A stretch of 64,000 nucleotides of DNA from an uncultured Jannaschia sp. (GTDB lineage: Bacteria > Pseudomonadota > Alphaproteobacteria > Rhodobacterales > Rhodobacteraceae), in the NCBI GenBank assembly GCA_947494145.1, contig CANLTZ010000015.1, forward strand, positions 56,013 to 120,012, written 5' to 3'. Positions within the stretch are counted from its first letter, which is position 1. Each line of letters starts with the position of its first letter. Both the position numbers and the translations under genes were made by a program. The notes under the pieces were generated by a model that worked only from the letters and a program-made list of their open reading frames with translations, had not been told where the DNA came from and did not search any database. Shown piece after piece: positions 36,377 to 45,585 of the stretch.

Positions 36377-36949
36377 CTATTTGTTCAGTTTCGCCAGTGT
36401 CGCCTGCATCTCCGCCAATTGCGCGCGGATGGCGTCCAATTCTTCCTTGGACTTGCCTTCGGTTTCCGGCGCTGGCGCCTCCCCTTCGGTATCCGAAGGC
36501 GCGGTGGTCGCGGCCCAACCGCCGGTCATTGCCTTGAAGAACGCCGCCTGTTGGTCGCGCATGGCCTTGAAGCCGGGCATCTGGGCCATGGGGTTCATGG
36601 CGGTCATGTTGTCGATCATCTTCGACTGGCCCGAACGCAGCATCTCGAAACTCGCCGCGAGGAAGTCGGGCACAACCGACTGCGCCGCTCCGGTGTAGGA
36701 ACGCACCAAATCCGTCAACACGCCCAGAGGCAGGACGTTTTCGCCCTTTGATTCGTGCTCCGCAATGATCTGCAGAAGGTAAGACCGCGTCAGGTCGTCG
36801 CCAGATTTGAGGTCCTTTATCTGTACTTCGCGCCCTGCGCGGATGAATCCGGCGATGTCTTCAAGCGTGACGTAGTCACTGGTCTCGGTGTTGTAGAGCC
36901 TGCGGCTCGCGTAGCGCTTGATGAGAAGCGGCTTCTGATCGTCCGCCAT
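36377..36949 (-). CDS. phaR: Polyhydroxyalkanoate synthesis repressor PhaR
   Basis: The 190-residue protein starts with the PHB/PHA accumulation DNA-binding domain (LIKRYASRRLYNTETSDYVT, then FIRAGREVQIKDLKSGDDLT, residues about 8-60), followed by the PHB-accumulation middle region and an acidic, helical C-terminus (EELDAIRAQLAEMQATLAKL). PhaR senses PHB and represses phasin and its own gene. The ATG at 36949 has GGAGG eight bases upstream; an ATG six bases earlier is too close to it. Confidence 0.92.
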   Translation of the reverse strand: MADDQKPLLIKRYASRRLYNTETSDYVTLEDIAGFIRAGREVQIKDLKSGDDLTRSYLLQIIAEHESKGENVLPLGVLTDLVRSYTGAAQSVVPDFLAASFEMLRSGQSKMIDNMTAMNPMAQMPGFKAMRDQQAAFFKAMTGGWAATTAPSDTEGEAPAPETEGKSKEELDAIRAQLAEMQATLAKLNK

Positions 36950-37060
36950 GGCCATGTCCTCCGAAGGATGCGGTGCGGCAAACCGTAGCGGAGGCGCGGG
37001 CACCGACACAAGCGAAAGGGCACGCAGATCACCAGGTTATGTCCGGGTGCACCTGCCGCC

Positions 37061-37099
37061 ACAAAAGCAAAAGGGCGAAACGCTTGACGCGTTCCGCCC
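37061..37099 (-). terminator. Rho-independent terminator of phaP
   Basis: On the minus strand an 11-base stem (37099-37089 with 37083-37073, one G-T wobble) is followed by TTTTGCTTTT. It lies 50 bases after the phaP stop. A second perfect hairpin (CCCCGTT/AACGGGG, 37111-37130) precedes it. Confidence 0.85.
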
Positions 37100-37148
37100 C
37101 CGGCGCGCCACCCCGTTGGGAGGAACGGGGATGGCTATGGGGTCGCGA

Positions 37149-37592
37149 TTACTTCGCCGACGCCTTCTTGGTGGCCGTGGTGGCTTCGGCGGTCGCCTTC
37201 TTGACAGCGGCGGTCGCGTCTTCCTGGGCTTCCTTACCGGCAGCCATCATCAGCTCGACGGTTTCCATCTGCACCTTCTTGGCAACTTCGGCGAAGGCGG
37301 CCATGTTTTCAGCAGCCACTTCGGCAGAGGCCGAAGCGAAATCGGTCATGGCTTTGGCGTAGTCAGTGGGCTCGTCCTTGACGGTGGCGACGGGCGCCAT
37401 CTTGGCCAGGGTCTCGCGGGTCCACTTATGGCTGATCTCAGCGGATTGCTCAGCGGCTTGCAGGGCAACGCTGGACATCTTCTCAGCGAAGGCGGCCTGC
37501 GTCTTGAAGGCTTCCTGGACGGCAGACGTGTCGACGGGGAAGGCGCCCATCATGTCGGTCATGTACTTGGTGAAATCTTGCGTCTTGTTCAT
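37149..37592 (-). CDS. phaP: Phasin family protein
   Basis: The 147-residue protein is nearly all helix, with the phasin_2 pattern FTKYMTDMMGAFPVDTSAVQ, HKWTRETLAKMAPV and a long Ala/Lys-rich C-terminal tail (AAVKKATAEATTATKKASAK). Phasins coat PHB granules. It has the start ATG after GGAGACCGTC and a TGC-rich candidate PhaR operator about 80-120 bases upstream. Between phaC and phaR, all on the minus strand. Confidence 0.92.
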   Translation of the reverse strand: MNKTQDFTKYMTDMMGAFPVDTSAVQEAFKTQAAFAEKMSSVALQAAEQSAEISHKWTRETLAKMAPVATVKDEPTDYAKAMTDFASASAEVAAENMAAFAEVAKKVQMETVELMMAAGKEAQEDATAAVKKATAEATTATKKASAK

Positions 37593-37951
37593 GACGGTCT
37601 CCTCGGTTTGTTCGGGCCTTGCGGGTCTGCCCGACCATCGGGCCGGTACCTCTTCGGCTGACAGACACCTAGATGCTGCAGCGCGGCATTGCAAGCTTTT
37701 TTCTGCACCGCAGCATTAAAGGAATCCGAAAAGGCGGTTTTGCTCAGGGTTGTGGGGACGACACCCTGACGCAACCCTCAAACTGCGCGCCAGTCTTGGG
37801 TGCGCGGCGGCGCGACGGTCTTTGACCACTTGAAGAATTGCTAACGCGCCGCGCCAAGCAGACAATCAACGAGATGATCGAAGTCCTTCCAGCGGCACGG
37901 TAGAACGCCGACCCTATCGCCGATGCACACCCACCAACAGCCGCCCTGCTA
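37593..37951 (-). promoter_or_regulatory. phaP upstream region with TGC-rich candidate PhaR operator
   Basis: This 359-base gap holds no gene. It contains CTGCACCGCAG at 37703-37713, a perfect CTGC-N3-GCAG, and a second TGC-rich block (ATGCTGCAGCGCGGCATTGC) at 37674-37693. This is the pattern reported for PhaR binding in Paracoccus and Rhodobacter. The rest, up to the phaC stop, shows nothing further. Confidence 0.55.
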
Positions 37952-39790
37952 CTATTCGTCCCGGCGCGCCACCACGTAGGTACCTGGTGCATCGCACAGT
38001 GCGGGGTGATCCTTGCCCCCCGGCTCGCGCGCATTGACCTTCCGCCCAGAGCGCCCGCGCAGCCATTCCTCCCAGCGGGGCCACCAGGAGCCTTCGTGGA
38101 ACGAGGCCGCCGCTTGCCATTCCTCCGGGGTCGCGGCGCCGTCTTCATTCGTATAGTGGCCGTATTTCTTCTTGGCAGGCGGGTTCACAATGCCCGCGAT
38201 ATGCCCGCTCTCGGACAGGATGAACGTCTTGTCCTTCGACCCCATCTTTTGCACGGTGTCCCACGCGCCCTTCCACTGGGCGATATGGTCGGTCTCGGCG
38301 GCAATGGCACAAAGGGGCACCTTCACGTCGCCCAGGGTAAGCCCCTCTTCGCCCATCAGATCGAAGCCCGTGGTGGCCAGCTGATTGCCGATACAAAGCT
38401 TGCGGAGGTATTCAACCACCATGGGCCCGGGCAGGTTCGTCCCGTCGCCATTCCAATACAGCAGGTCGAAGGCGGGCGGGGCTTCACCCAGCATGTAGGA
38501 TTTGATCGCGGGGCCGTAGACCAAATCGTTGGAGCGCAGATAGCTGAATGTCCGCCCCATGAAGAACTTGTCGAGATAACCCTTGTTGGCCGCTTCCCGC
38601 TCGATCCCATCGACGAAATCATCGTCCAGGAAGACCCCCATCTCTCCGGGGTCCGAGAAGTCCGCGAGGGTGGTGAAGAAGGTGGCCGAGCGGACGGATT
38701 TGTCGCCACGCCGCGCCATCAGTGCCAGCACCGCCGACAGCGTGGTGCCCGCGATGCAATACCCGATGGCGTTGACCTGTTTCTGACCGGTGATCTCGCG
38801 CGCGACGTCGATGGCGGTCAGATAGCCTTCGTCCACATAGGTGGCCAAATCCACATCGGCATGGCTGGCATCGGGGTTCACCCAAGATACCACGAACAGG
38901 GTATATCCCTGATCCACGATCCACTTGATCAGGCTGTTTTGGGGTTTCAGGTCCAGAATGTAGAACTTGTTGATCCAGGGCGGAAACAACACCAGCGGCA
39001 CGGCTTGGACCTTTTCAGTCGTAGGCGCGTATTGCACAAGCTCGAACATCCGGTTGCGAAAGACCACCTTGCCGGGCGTGGTCGCGATATTGCCACCCAC
39101 ATGGAAAGCGTCCGGATCCGATAGCGTGACAAGCCAATCGCCATGGTTGGCCTCAATATCGCGCACGAGGTTTTCCAAGCCCCGCACCAAACTGTCGCCC
39201 TCGGTCTCGACGGCGCGCTGCATGGCCTCGGGGTTGGTGGCCAGGAAATTGGTGGGCGCAAACAAGTCCAGGATTTGCTGGCTGAAGAACTCCACCCGCC
39301 GCTTGTCGATGTGGTCCAGACCATCCAGCGCGTGAACCGTGTCGCGGATGGCCGCGGCGCTGATCTGATATTGCTGCTTGAGGAAGTTGTAATAGGGGTG
39401 TTCGGTCCAAAGCGGGTTGGAAAACCGCCGATCGCCGGGCTGTTCATCGGGCGGGGGCACCGGTTTTCCGCTGGCCAGCGCCGTCTGCGCTTCGACTGCG
39501 TGCTTCAAGGCCTGACCCCAGTAACTGACCTGACGCTCGATCATCTTGCCCGGATTCGCGGCCATTTCCGCCCAATAGGCCGCCATTGCCTTTGCGTAAA
39601 GCTCAGGTCCCGGGCCCTGCAATCCGGCATCCGATGAACGTCGCGATGACAAGGCTGCAACCAGGCGTTTGGTCAATTCGTCCATACGAACAAGGTTTTT
39701 GTTGAGCTTCGACAAGGCCTCCGCCCCGTCGATCACATCCGTGTCGACACTGTCACTTGCGATATTGTTTCCGTGATCTCCTCCCTCCAT
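37952..39790 (-). CDS. phaC: Class I poly(3-hydroxyalkanoate) synthase
   Basis: PhaC polymerises 3-hydroxyacyl-CoA into PHB granules. The 612-residue protein contains the N-terminal PhaC_N region (NPLWTEHPYYNFLKQQYQIS), the lipase-like box GYCIAGTTLS with the catalytic Cys near residue 345, the Asp region CAIAAETDHIAQWKGAWD and the His region LSESGHIAGIVNPP. No PhaE or second subunit is present, consistent with class I. The ATG at 39790 is preceded by GGGGGAAAAAGC. Divergent from phaZ. Confidence 0.95.
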   Translation of the reverse strand: MEGGDHGNNIASDSVDTDVIDGAEALSKLNKNLVRMDELTKRLVAALSSRRSSDAGLQGPGPELYAKAMAAYWAEMAANPGKMIERQVSYWGQALKHAVEAQTALASGKPVPPPDEQPGDRRFSNPLWTEHPYYNFLKQQYQISAAAIRDTVHALDGLDHIDKRRVEFFSQQILDLFAPTNFLATNPEAMQRAVETEGDSLVRGLENLVRDIEANHGDWLVTLSDPDAFHVGGNIATTPGKVVFRNRMFELVQYAPTTEKVQAVPLVLFPPWINKFYILDLKPQNSLIKWIVDQGYTLFVVSWVNPDASHADVDLATYVDEGYLTAIDVAREITGQKQVNAIGYCIAGTTLSAVLALMARRGDKSVRSATFFTTLADFSDPGEMGVFLDDDFVDGIEREAANKGYLDKFFMGRTFSYLRSNDLVYGPAIKSYMLGEAPPAFDLLYWNGDGTNLPGPMVVEYLRKLCIGNQLATTGFDLMGEEGLTLGDVKVPLCAIAAETDHIAQWKGAWDTVQKMGSKDKTFILSESGHIAGIVNPPAKKKYGHYTNEDGAATPEEWQAAASFHEGSWWPRWEEWLRGRSGRKVNAREPGGKDHPALCDAPGTYVVARRDE

Positions 39791-39810
39791 GACTTGCTTT
39801 TTCCCCCTTT

Positions 39811-39835
39811 TATGCTGCAACTGCACAATGTGCCG
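39811..39835. promoter_or_regulatory. Candidate PhaR operator in the phaC-phaZ divergent region
   Basis: A cluster of TGC repeats (TATGCTGCAACTGCACAATG, then TGC) lies in the 125-base divergent space between phaC and phaZ. It resembles the TGC-rich block before phaP. Binding here could control both genes. Motif inspection only. Confidence 0.4.
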
Positions 39836-39915
39836 GATCATGCTATCCGATGCCAATCCTATTGCCAGGGATGCCACAACCGCGCCCCTGCAAGCTAGAC
39901 CCGAGGTTCCCCCAC

Positions 39916-41235
39916 ATGCGATTCATGGCCGCCTACGACCTGATGGAAAGCGCCCGCAATGCCAATGCATGGCTCGGCGCGACAGCGCGAACCTTCGGCA
40001 GCTTCCCCGCCACCGCGATGGTGCCCCACCCCATGTTCCGCATGATGGCCGCCTGGGGCGAGGTGACGGAACGCACCTTCAACCGCATGGTCGTCAAACC
40101 CGACTGGAACATCGCGGCCCTGCCCGGCCAAGATGGGCGCGACCATACGGTAACCCCCGTGCCAGTGCTTGAACGGCCATTCGGTGACCTTATCCGCTTC
40201 GACGTCCAGGGGCGCGAACCCATGGCGCGTCGCATCCTGCTGGTGGCGCCGATGTCGGGCCACTACGCGACGCTGCTGCGGTCCACGGTGACTTCCTTGC
40301 TGCCCGATGCCGATGTGTGGATCACGGATTGGCACAATGCGCGCGACATCCCCGTCAGCGCGGGCAAGTTCGATATCGAGGACTATACGCTCTACCTTGT
40401 CGATTTCATGAAAGAACTCGGCCCCGACCTCAACGTCGTCGCCGTTTGCCAGCCCGCGCCCTTGGCGCTGGCCGCCACAGCCCTGCTGGCTGAGGAAGAG
40501 CCCGAGGCCCAGCCGCGCACCCTGACCCTCATCGGTGGGCCCATCGACCCCGATGCCGCCGCCACCGACGTCACCGATTTCGGCCGCCGCGTCACCATGG
40601 GCCAACTTGAACAGAGCATGCTGCAACGCGTGGGGTTCCAGTATCCAGGCGTCGGCCGCATGGTCTATCCGGGGCTGTTGCAACTGGCCTCCTTCATGTC
40701 GATGAACGGCGAAAAGCACGCCACCGCCATGCGCGACCAGATCCTGGCCGTGGCAGGCGGCACCGCAGCCGATCACGATAAGCATAACCGCTTCTACGAT
40801 GAATATCTGGCCGTGATGGACATGACGGCGGAGTTCTACCTGTCCACCGTCGAGCGTATATTCAAAGGCCTGGAAATCGCCCAGAACCGCTTCCTGGTGG
40901 ATGGCCGCCAGGTGGATATCGGGAAGATCACTTCGGTCGCGGTGAAGACCGTCGAAGGCGGCAAAGACGACATCACCGCGCCCGGCCAATGCGTCGCCGC
41001 TCTCGAAATGTTGACCGGCCTGCCCGACGACAAAAAGGCCAGCTATGTTGAGCCTGAGGCGGGCCACTACGGCATCTTCGCCGGTGGCTCCTGGCGGCGT
41101 AACATCCGACCCTTGGTTCTGGACTTCATTGATACTAATTCTGGGAAGCCCGGCTCGAAGCGCCGCGGCAAGCCGCATTTGAAGACCGTCAAGAATGACG
41201 GCCCTGCGGATGACACGGGAAGGATGGCCGTCTGA
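39916..41235 (+). CDS. phaZ: Intracellular polyhydroxybutyrate depolymerase
   Basis: The 439-residue protein is an alpha/beta hydrolase of the intracellular PHB depolymerase family (PhaZ1 type), with RRILLVAPMSGHYATLLR, DVWITDWHNARDIP, the nucleophile region VVAVCQPAPLALAA (Cys in place of Ser, as in this family) and the C-terminal His in YVEPEAGHYGIFAG. It mobilises stored PHB. The start ATG at 39916 gives the family N-terminus MRFMAAYDLMES; upstream starts run into the promoter region. The stop overlaps the next gene (TGATG). Confidence 0.93.
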   Translation: MRFMAAYDLMESARNANAWLGATARTFGSFPATAMVPHPMFRMMAAWGEVTERTFNRMVVKPDWNIAALPGQDGRDHTVTPVPVLERPFGDLIRFDVQGREPMARRILLVAPMSGHYATLLRSTVTSLLPDADVWITDWHNARDIPVSAGKFDIEDYTLYLVDFMKELGPDLNVVAVCQPAPLALAATALLAEEEPEAQPRTLTLIGGPIDPDAAATDVTDFGRRVTMGQLEQSMLQRVGFQYPGVGRMVYPGLLQLASFMSMNGEKHATAMRDQILAVAGGTAADHDKHNRFYDEYLAVMDMTAEFYLSTVERIFKGLEIAQNRFLVDGRQVDIGKITSVAVKTVEGGKDDITAPGQCVAALEMLTGLPDDKKASYVEPEAGHYGIFAGGSWRRNIRPLVLDFIDTNSGKPGSKRRGKPHLKTVKNDGPADDTGRMAV

Positions 41236-41813
41236 TGTCCGAGACGCTGGGATTTGCCTGCAAATGTGGTCGCCTCCGGGGCGAAATCACCGATGTCTCT
41301 CCCAGCGCCTATACCAACGTCATCTGCCACTGCCAGGATTGCCGCGCGGCTTATACGCATCTGGGCCTCGCGGATCCTGCGAAGGTCGGCATCCTTCAGA
41401 CCACGCAAGACCGCGTCCATGTGACCGAAGGTGGCGAAAACCTCCGCGTGTTCCGCCACTCCCCCAAAGGTGCGCTGCGCTGGTACGCCACCTGCTGCGA
41501 CACGCCACTTTTCTATACGCCGGTCAAAGCGCGCCTGGTCCATGTGGGCGTCAATACCGACCGGCTCGACGCGCCCGAAGCGCTGCCCGACGCCAAGGTC
41601 GAAGGATTCATCCCCCAGCCCGGTGGCAAGGTGAAACACAAGGGCGCCGCGCGCATGGTCACCCGCATGGTGTCACGCATGGCGGCCAAGAACCTGTCGG
41701 GCGAATGGCGTGGCAGCCCCTTTTTCGAAGAAGACGGCACCACCCCCAAAGTGCCGCCCCAAGTCCTGACCCGCGAACAACGCGCCGCCGCTTTGATGGG
41801 CGTGCAGGCCTAA
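41235..41813 (+). CDS. DUF6151 / GFA-like zinc-binding protein
   Basis: The 192-residue protein has the Cys pattern of the Mss4-like GFA (CENP-V) fold: CKCGRLRGE near residue 9, CHCQDCRAAY near 32 and ATCCDTPLF near 84, probably binding zinc. The C-terminal part is basic. The name derives from glutathione-dependent formaldehyde-activating enzymes, but activity is not implied. It overlaps the phaZ stop by one base. Confidence 0.78.
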   Translation: MSETLGFACKCGRLRGEITDVSPSAYTNVICHCQDCRAAYTHLGLADPAKVGILQTTQDRVHVTEGGENLRVFRHSPKGALRWYATCCDTPLFYTPVKARLVHVGVNTDRLDAPEALPDAKVEGFIPQPGGKVKHKGAARMVTRMVSRMAAKNLSGEWRGSPFFEEDGTTPKVPPQVLTREQRAAALMGVQA

Positions 41814-42202
41814 ACGTCGGCCAGTCCATCGGTGGGCCTATGATGCTGGATTGCGAGCGTTTCGTGGCTGGTACTTTCTCACTCTGCAATCTGCGATGCA
41901 CCCGGAAAAAAGATCACTTGGCCCAGCCGTGATCCGTCCACTGACCAGCTTTTTTCCGGCCCGGTTCTGGTCATGGGTGAAACAGCACACTTGACCCGCT
42001 GGAAGCCGTTGACACGCTTCCATATCGACACCCTGGCGATAGGTAGGCCCCCCAAGCCCCTTCTTGCGCCAGTCAGTCTTACGACCGGTGGAAACGTCCC
42101 AATCCCTGCCCTAACGTCAACGTTATTTGCAGCGGGCAGCCCGCTGCTGCCAGATCCAGCGGCGCCTTCGGGCGACCGATCCAGACAACAGACGAGCCCA
42201 AA
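41814..42202. other. Intergenic region with overlapping inverted repeats
   Basis: A 389-base gap without a convincing gene. It holds CCGGAAAAAAG (41902-41912) with CTTTTTTCCGG (41949-41959), a nested GATCAC/GTGATC pair (41912-41917 with 41929-41934), and TGACCAG/CTGGTCA (41942-41948 with 41967-41973) overlapping the first stem. The rest, up to wrbA, shows nothing further. Confidence 0.6.
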
Positions 42203-42799
42203 ATGACCAACGTTCTTATTCTCTACTATTCCAGCTACGGACATGTGGAGACGATGGCCAATGCCGTGGCCGAAGGCGTGACCGGCGCCGGCGCCACCGC
42301 CACCATCAAGCGGGTGCCCGAACTGATGCCCGACGACGTGGCCCGCAACGCCAATGTCAAACTCGACCAACCCGCCCCCATCGCCAGCCCTGGTGAGCTT
42401 GCGGATTATGACGCTATCATCTTCGGTACACCCACCCGCTTCGGCAACATGGCGTCCCAGATGCGCAACTTCCTCGACCAGACCGGCGGCCTATGGGCGC
42501 AGGGTAAACTGGTGGGCAAGGTGGGCTCTGTCTTCACGTCCACCGGTACGGGCGGTGGCCAGGAAACCACCATCACGTCCTTCCATACAACGCTTCTGCA
42601 TCACGGTATGGTTGTCGTGGGCCTGCCTTACAAGTTCTCGGGTCTCACCGATATCAGCGAAGTCCGCGGCGGCTCTCCCTATGGTGCCGCGACCATTGCG
42701 GGCGGCGATGGCAGCCGCACCCCTTCCGACCTCGAACTGACGCTGGCGCGCGACCAAGGCGGCCACGTGGCCGGTATCGCCGCGAAGCTGTCGCGCTGA
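42203..42799 (+). CDS. wrbA: NAD(P)H:quinone oxidoreductase, type IV
   Basis: WrbA is a flavodoxin-like, FMN-binding two-electron quinone reductase. The 198-residue protein shows the phosphate-binding loop [14 protein letters not shown], the [20 protein letters not shown] segment, and [20 protein letters not shown]. Full length for the family. The start ATG follows an unremarkable leader (CAGACGAGCCCAAA). A small SnoaL-like gene follows after 14 bases. Confidence 0.96.
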   Translation: MTNVLILYYSSYGHVETMANAVAEGVTGAGATATIKRVPELMPDDVARNANVKLDQPAPIASPGELADYDAIIFGTPTRFGNMASQMRNFLDQTGGLWAQGKLVGKVGSVFTSTGTGGGQETTITSFHTTLLHHGMVVVGLPYKFSGLTDISEVRGGSPYGAATIAGGDGSRTPSDLELTLARDQGGHVAGIAAKLSR

Positions 42800-42813
42800 G
42801 GAAAGAAGCCCAC

Positions 42814-43164
42814 ATGTCCATCCGAGACCACGTCCAAGCCGTCATCGACGGCACCCTGCGCGGCGAAATCGTCGAGACCTTCCAGCGCTACTATGCCGAC
42901 GATGTCGTCATGAGCGAAAACGGAACCGAGGATCGCGTCGGCAAAGCCGTCAATCTGGAATACGAGAAGCAGTTCGTCGCCAATGTGGAATTCCACGGCG
43001 CAAAGGTCGGCCGCGTTGCCATCGATGGGGACCACGCCGCCGTTGAATGGGAGTTCGACATGACGCCAAAAGGCGGCCAACGCCTCACCCAACGCCAAGT
43101 CGCCTTCCAGACCTGGAAGGACGGCCAAGTCGTACGGGAAGTCTTCTACTACAAGCCAAGTTGA
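42814..43164 (+). CDS. SnoaL/NTF2-like protein
   Basis: The 116-residue protein has the small cone-shaped fold pattern of the SnoaL-like/NTF2 superfamily: an N-terminal helix (RDHVQAVIDGTLRGEIVETF), the YYADDVVMSENGTEDRVGKA loop and strands ending VAFQTWKDGQVVREVFYYKP. Function unknown. It is 14 bases after wrbA with GAGGAAAGAAG, and a strong terminator follows, so the two form a short operon. Confidence 0.82.
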   Translation: MSIRDHVQAVIDGTLRGEIVETFQRYYADDVVMSENGTEDRVGKAVNLEYEKQFVANVEFHGAKVGRVAIDGDHAAVEWEFDMTPKGGQRLTQRQVAFQTWKDGQVVREVFYYKPS

Positions 43165-43180
43165 CGGCCCCAGCGACCGA

Positions 43181-43209
43181 AACGCGGGGGCCCAACGGCC
43201 CCCGCGTTT
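43181..43209. terminator. Rho-independent terminator after wrbA operon
   Basis: A perfect 12-base stem (43181-43192 with 43197-43208) closes a CAAC loop. The arm ends in TTT on the plus strand and starts with AAA, so it can serve both directions. It lies 16 bases after the stop of the SnoaL-like gene. Confidence 0.85.
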
Positions 43210-43306
43210 CATCTGTCGGGGGACCCACGCGCCAGCCCAGCGAAGAGGGCTGCGGCCCAACCGGGCAGCAAAAGCCCGATGAGCCCGCGCCCCCTCGCCC
43301 AACGGC

Positions 43307-43693
43307 TTACTGCAACGCGGCCACGCCCAATGGTACGCTGAACTTCTTGCACCAGATGTAGACCTCGTTGAAATCGTCCACATTCACCGAAGCAGGCACT
43401 ACGAAGGCCTGCAAGCCGGTCAATTCGCCCAACGCGCCCAGATCGCTCGCTTCCACATAGGACCCGTCCTTGCCGAGCCCCACGCGGGGGTCTGGCGCGC
43501 CGTCCAGGCTGAAATCGTCTTCCAGAATGACGACCGCCCCGCCGCCCGAGGTCCGCACGATCTGCACGCCGCCCGTGGTGACGTGATCACTGGCCCCGGT
43601 AAACGTGCCGCGCACGGCCTCCTCCGCCTGCGCCGCAGTCGCAACGCCCAAAGCCAGCACCACCGGCACGGCGATTTTCCAAGTCGCAAACAT
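43307..43693 (-). CDS. Exported DM13-domain protein
   Basis: The 128-residue protein has a signal peptide (about 1-24, ending AAQAEE) and a single DM13 domain with RGTFTGASDHVTTGGVQIV, VILEDDFSLDGAPDPRVGLG and the C-terminal YIWCKKFSVPLGVAAL segment with its Cys. DM13 is a suspected redox or haem-binding domain; the role is unproven. I chose the second of two adjacent ATGs because it is seven bases from AAGGAG. Confidence 0.8.
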   Translation of the reverse strand: MFATWKIAVPVVLALGVATAAQAEEAVRGTFTGASDHVTTGGVQIVRTSGGGAVVILEDDFSLDGAPDPRVGLGKDGSYVEASDLGALGELTGLQAFVVPASVNVDDFNEVYIWCKKFSVPLGVAALQ

Positions 43694-43898
43694 CATCCGT
43701 CTCCTTTTCCGTCGGTTGAACATCTTGCTGGACGCCAGGTCTGCCAACGCGCCCGCAAATTCAGCTGTATCGATTAGAATTCAGGCAACTCGACGGAACA
43801 ACCGGCCAGCGGTCACGATCCCTTGACCAGCACCGTATGGATTTACAGGGGTCCTGCACGGATCGGCCGCTCAAGGCGGTTTTCGAAAAGCTGCTAGC

Positions 43899-44582
43899 TC
43901 AGCTTTTTCGAGAAACGCTTTGGCAGATTGTCGAAACCCAATCCCTCACCGCACGGGCAGCTTCCTCTACCGCCTTGTCTGACGCCTTGGCCCCATCCGG
44001 GTGGGTGAACCCATGGTCGGCGCCTTCGACTATCCGAAGCTCCAAATGAGGCGCGTGCAGGATAGGATCTATGAGTTCAGGCCGGTTGGATGGGTCCTCA
44101 CTTCCCATCACGACCAGTGATGCGTGACCCTGCCCTAGAAGTTGGTCCAACAAGGGCGTCCCCATCAGGCTGGGCGTGAGCCAGATGCCGAATACCCGGT
44201 CCCGCCGGTAGCCGCCCTGCAACAGAGCCCCCGCCATCGACAAGGTGCCAAGAGACTTCCCCACCAGCCAGATCCGACGATAATCCTTCGAACGCAAACA
44301 CTCTTCGACGATGTCCCCGCCATCCGACGCGATCTGCGCGAATTGGGTCGCATCATCCGCCGCCATGAACGCGGCGTCTTCGGTATAGGTGAAATTCACC
44401 TGCGCGATGCCACATCCGCGGGCCTTGAAGCCATCGATGACGGTGCGCAGCAATGGCCGCTCCGCCCCGTAGCGCAACCCCGGTAGCACCAAGGCCATCT
44501 CGCCATTGGTGCCGCTTTCCATGTGGATCTCTACCGTGCGGTCACGGCCACAACTCAGGGGGAGGGAGATGCGGCTTTCCAT
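43899..44582 (-). CDS. Alpha/beta hydrolase of the KANL3/Tex30 type
   Basis: The 227-residue protein shows MALVLPGLRYGAERPLL at the first strand, the nucleophile elbow VGKSLGTLS (Ser near residue 107) and a C-terminal VEGADHGFTHPDG holding the catalytic His. The substrate is unknown. A hairpin with AAAAGCTG/CAGCTTTT arms (43886-43893 with 43900-43907) overlaps its stop codon and may terminate transcription. Confidence 0.82.
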   Translation of the reverse strand: MESRISLPLSCGRDRTVEIHMESGTNGEMALVLPGLRYGAERPLLRTVIDGFKARGCGIAQVNFTYTEDAAFMAADDATQFAQIASDGGDIVEECLRSKDYRRIWLVGKSLGTLSMAGALLQGGYRRDRVFGIWLTPSLMGTPLLDQLLGQGHASLVVMGSEDPSNRPELIDPILHAPHLELRIVEGADHGFTHPDGAKASDKAVEEAARAVRDWVSTICQSVSRKS

Positions 44583-44793
44583 CGCCTACAACCATAGTCA
44601 GACCGAGACGTCAGGGCCAAGCGCTCTGCCCAGACGAGATACCGCGTGAGCGTGTGCGGGAATGCCTCAGCCCATATGCCCGGACACCGACAAAGGCGTC
44701 CGTTGCCCGGCCAACGCCGTCGATACACACAGACAAGTCAAACCGTCGCGCATATGCAAGACGGTGGTCCTCTGGACCCAAACCACCATTGGG

Positions 44794-45573
44794 TCAGTGC
44801 CCGAGGATCTGGCTCAGGAACAGCTTGGTGCGGTCGTTCTGCGGGTTGTTGAAGAAGGCCTCGGGCTCATTCTGTTCGACGATCTGGCCTGCATCCATGA
44901 AGATCACCCGGTTCGCCACCTGCCGCGCAAAGCCCATCTCATGGGTCACGCAGAGCATGGTCATTCCCTCCTCAGCGAGCTGGATCATCGTGTCCAGCAC
45001 CTCCTTGATCATCTCGGGGTCGAGGGCTGACGTCGGCTCATCGAACAGCATGATCCGGGGCCGCATGCACAGGCTGCGCGCGATGGCCACGCGCTGCTGC
45101 TGGCCACCCGAAAGCTGGCCGGGATATTTGTTGGCCTGGTCGGGGATCTTCACCTTTTCGAGGAAATACATCGCCGTTTCTTCGGCTTCCTTCTTAGGCG
45201 TCTTACGCACCCAGATCGGCGCCAGCGTGCAGTTTTCCAGGATGGTCAGATGCGGAAACAGGTTGAAGTGTTGGAAGCACATGCCAACTTCCGACCGGAT
45301 CTTGTCGATGTTTTTCAAGTCCGACGACAGGGGCGTGCCATCCACCACGATGGAGCCCTGCTGATGCTCCTCCAACGCGTTGATGCAGCGGATCAACGTG
45401 GACTTGCCGGACCCGGACGGCCCGCAGATCACGATCCGCTCCCCGCGTTGAACCGTCAGGTCGATGTCGCGCAGGACGTGAAACGCCCCGTACCACTTGT
45501 TCATGCCCTGGATTTCAATCGCCACCTCATCGGAGACGGTCATGCCCTGCGGGTTGGTATCGGCCATTGCCAT
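44794..45573 (-). CDS. aapP: Amino-acid ABC transporter, ATP-binding subunit
   Basis: The 259-residue ATPase has Walker [18 protein letters not shown], the Q loop in [11 protein letters not shown], the signature [15 protein letters not shown], Walker [16 protein letters not shown] and the H loop [12 protein letters not shown]. Its closest type is the polar-amino-acid HisP/GlnQ/AapP family. Last gene of the aapJQMP operon, 12 bases after aapM, driving uptake of general L-amino acids across the inner membrane. Confidence 0.95.
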   Translation of the reverse strand: MAMADTNPQGMTVSDEVAIEIQGMNKWYGAFHVLRDIDLTVQRGERIVICGPSGSGKSTLIRCINALEEHQQGSIVVDGTPLSSDLKNIDKIRSEVGMCFQHFNLFPHLTILENCTLAPIWVRKTPKKEAEETAMYFLEKVKIPDQANKYPGQLSGGQQQRVAIARSLCMRPRIMLFDEPTSALDPEMIKEVLDTMIQLAEEGMTMLCVTHEMGFARQVANRVIFMDAGQIVEQNEPEAFFNNPQNDRTKLFLSQILGH

Positions 45574-45585
45574 GGGTTCAGCCCC

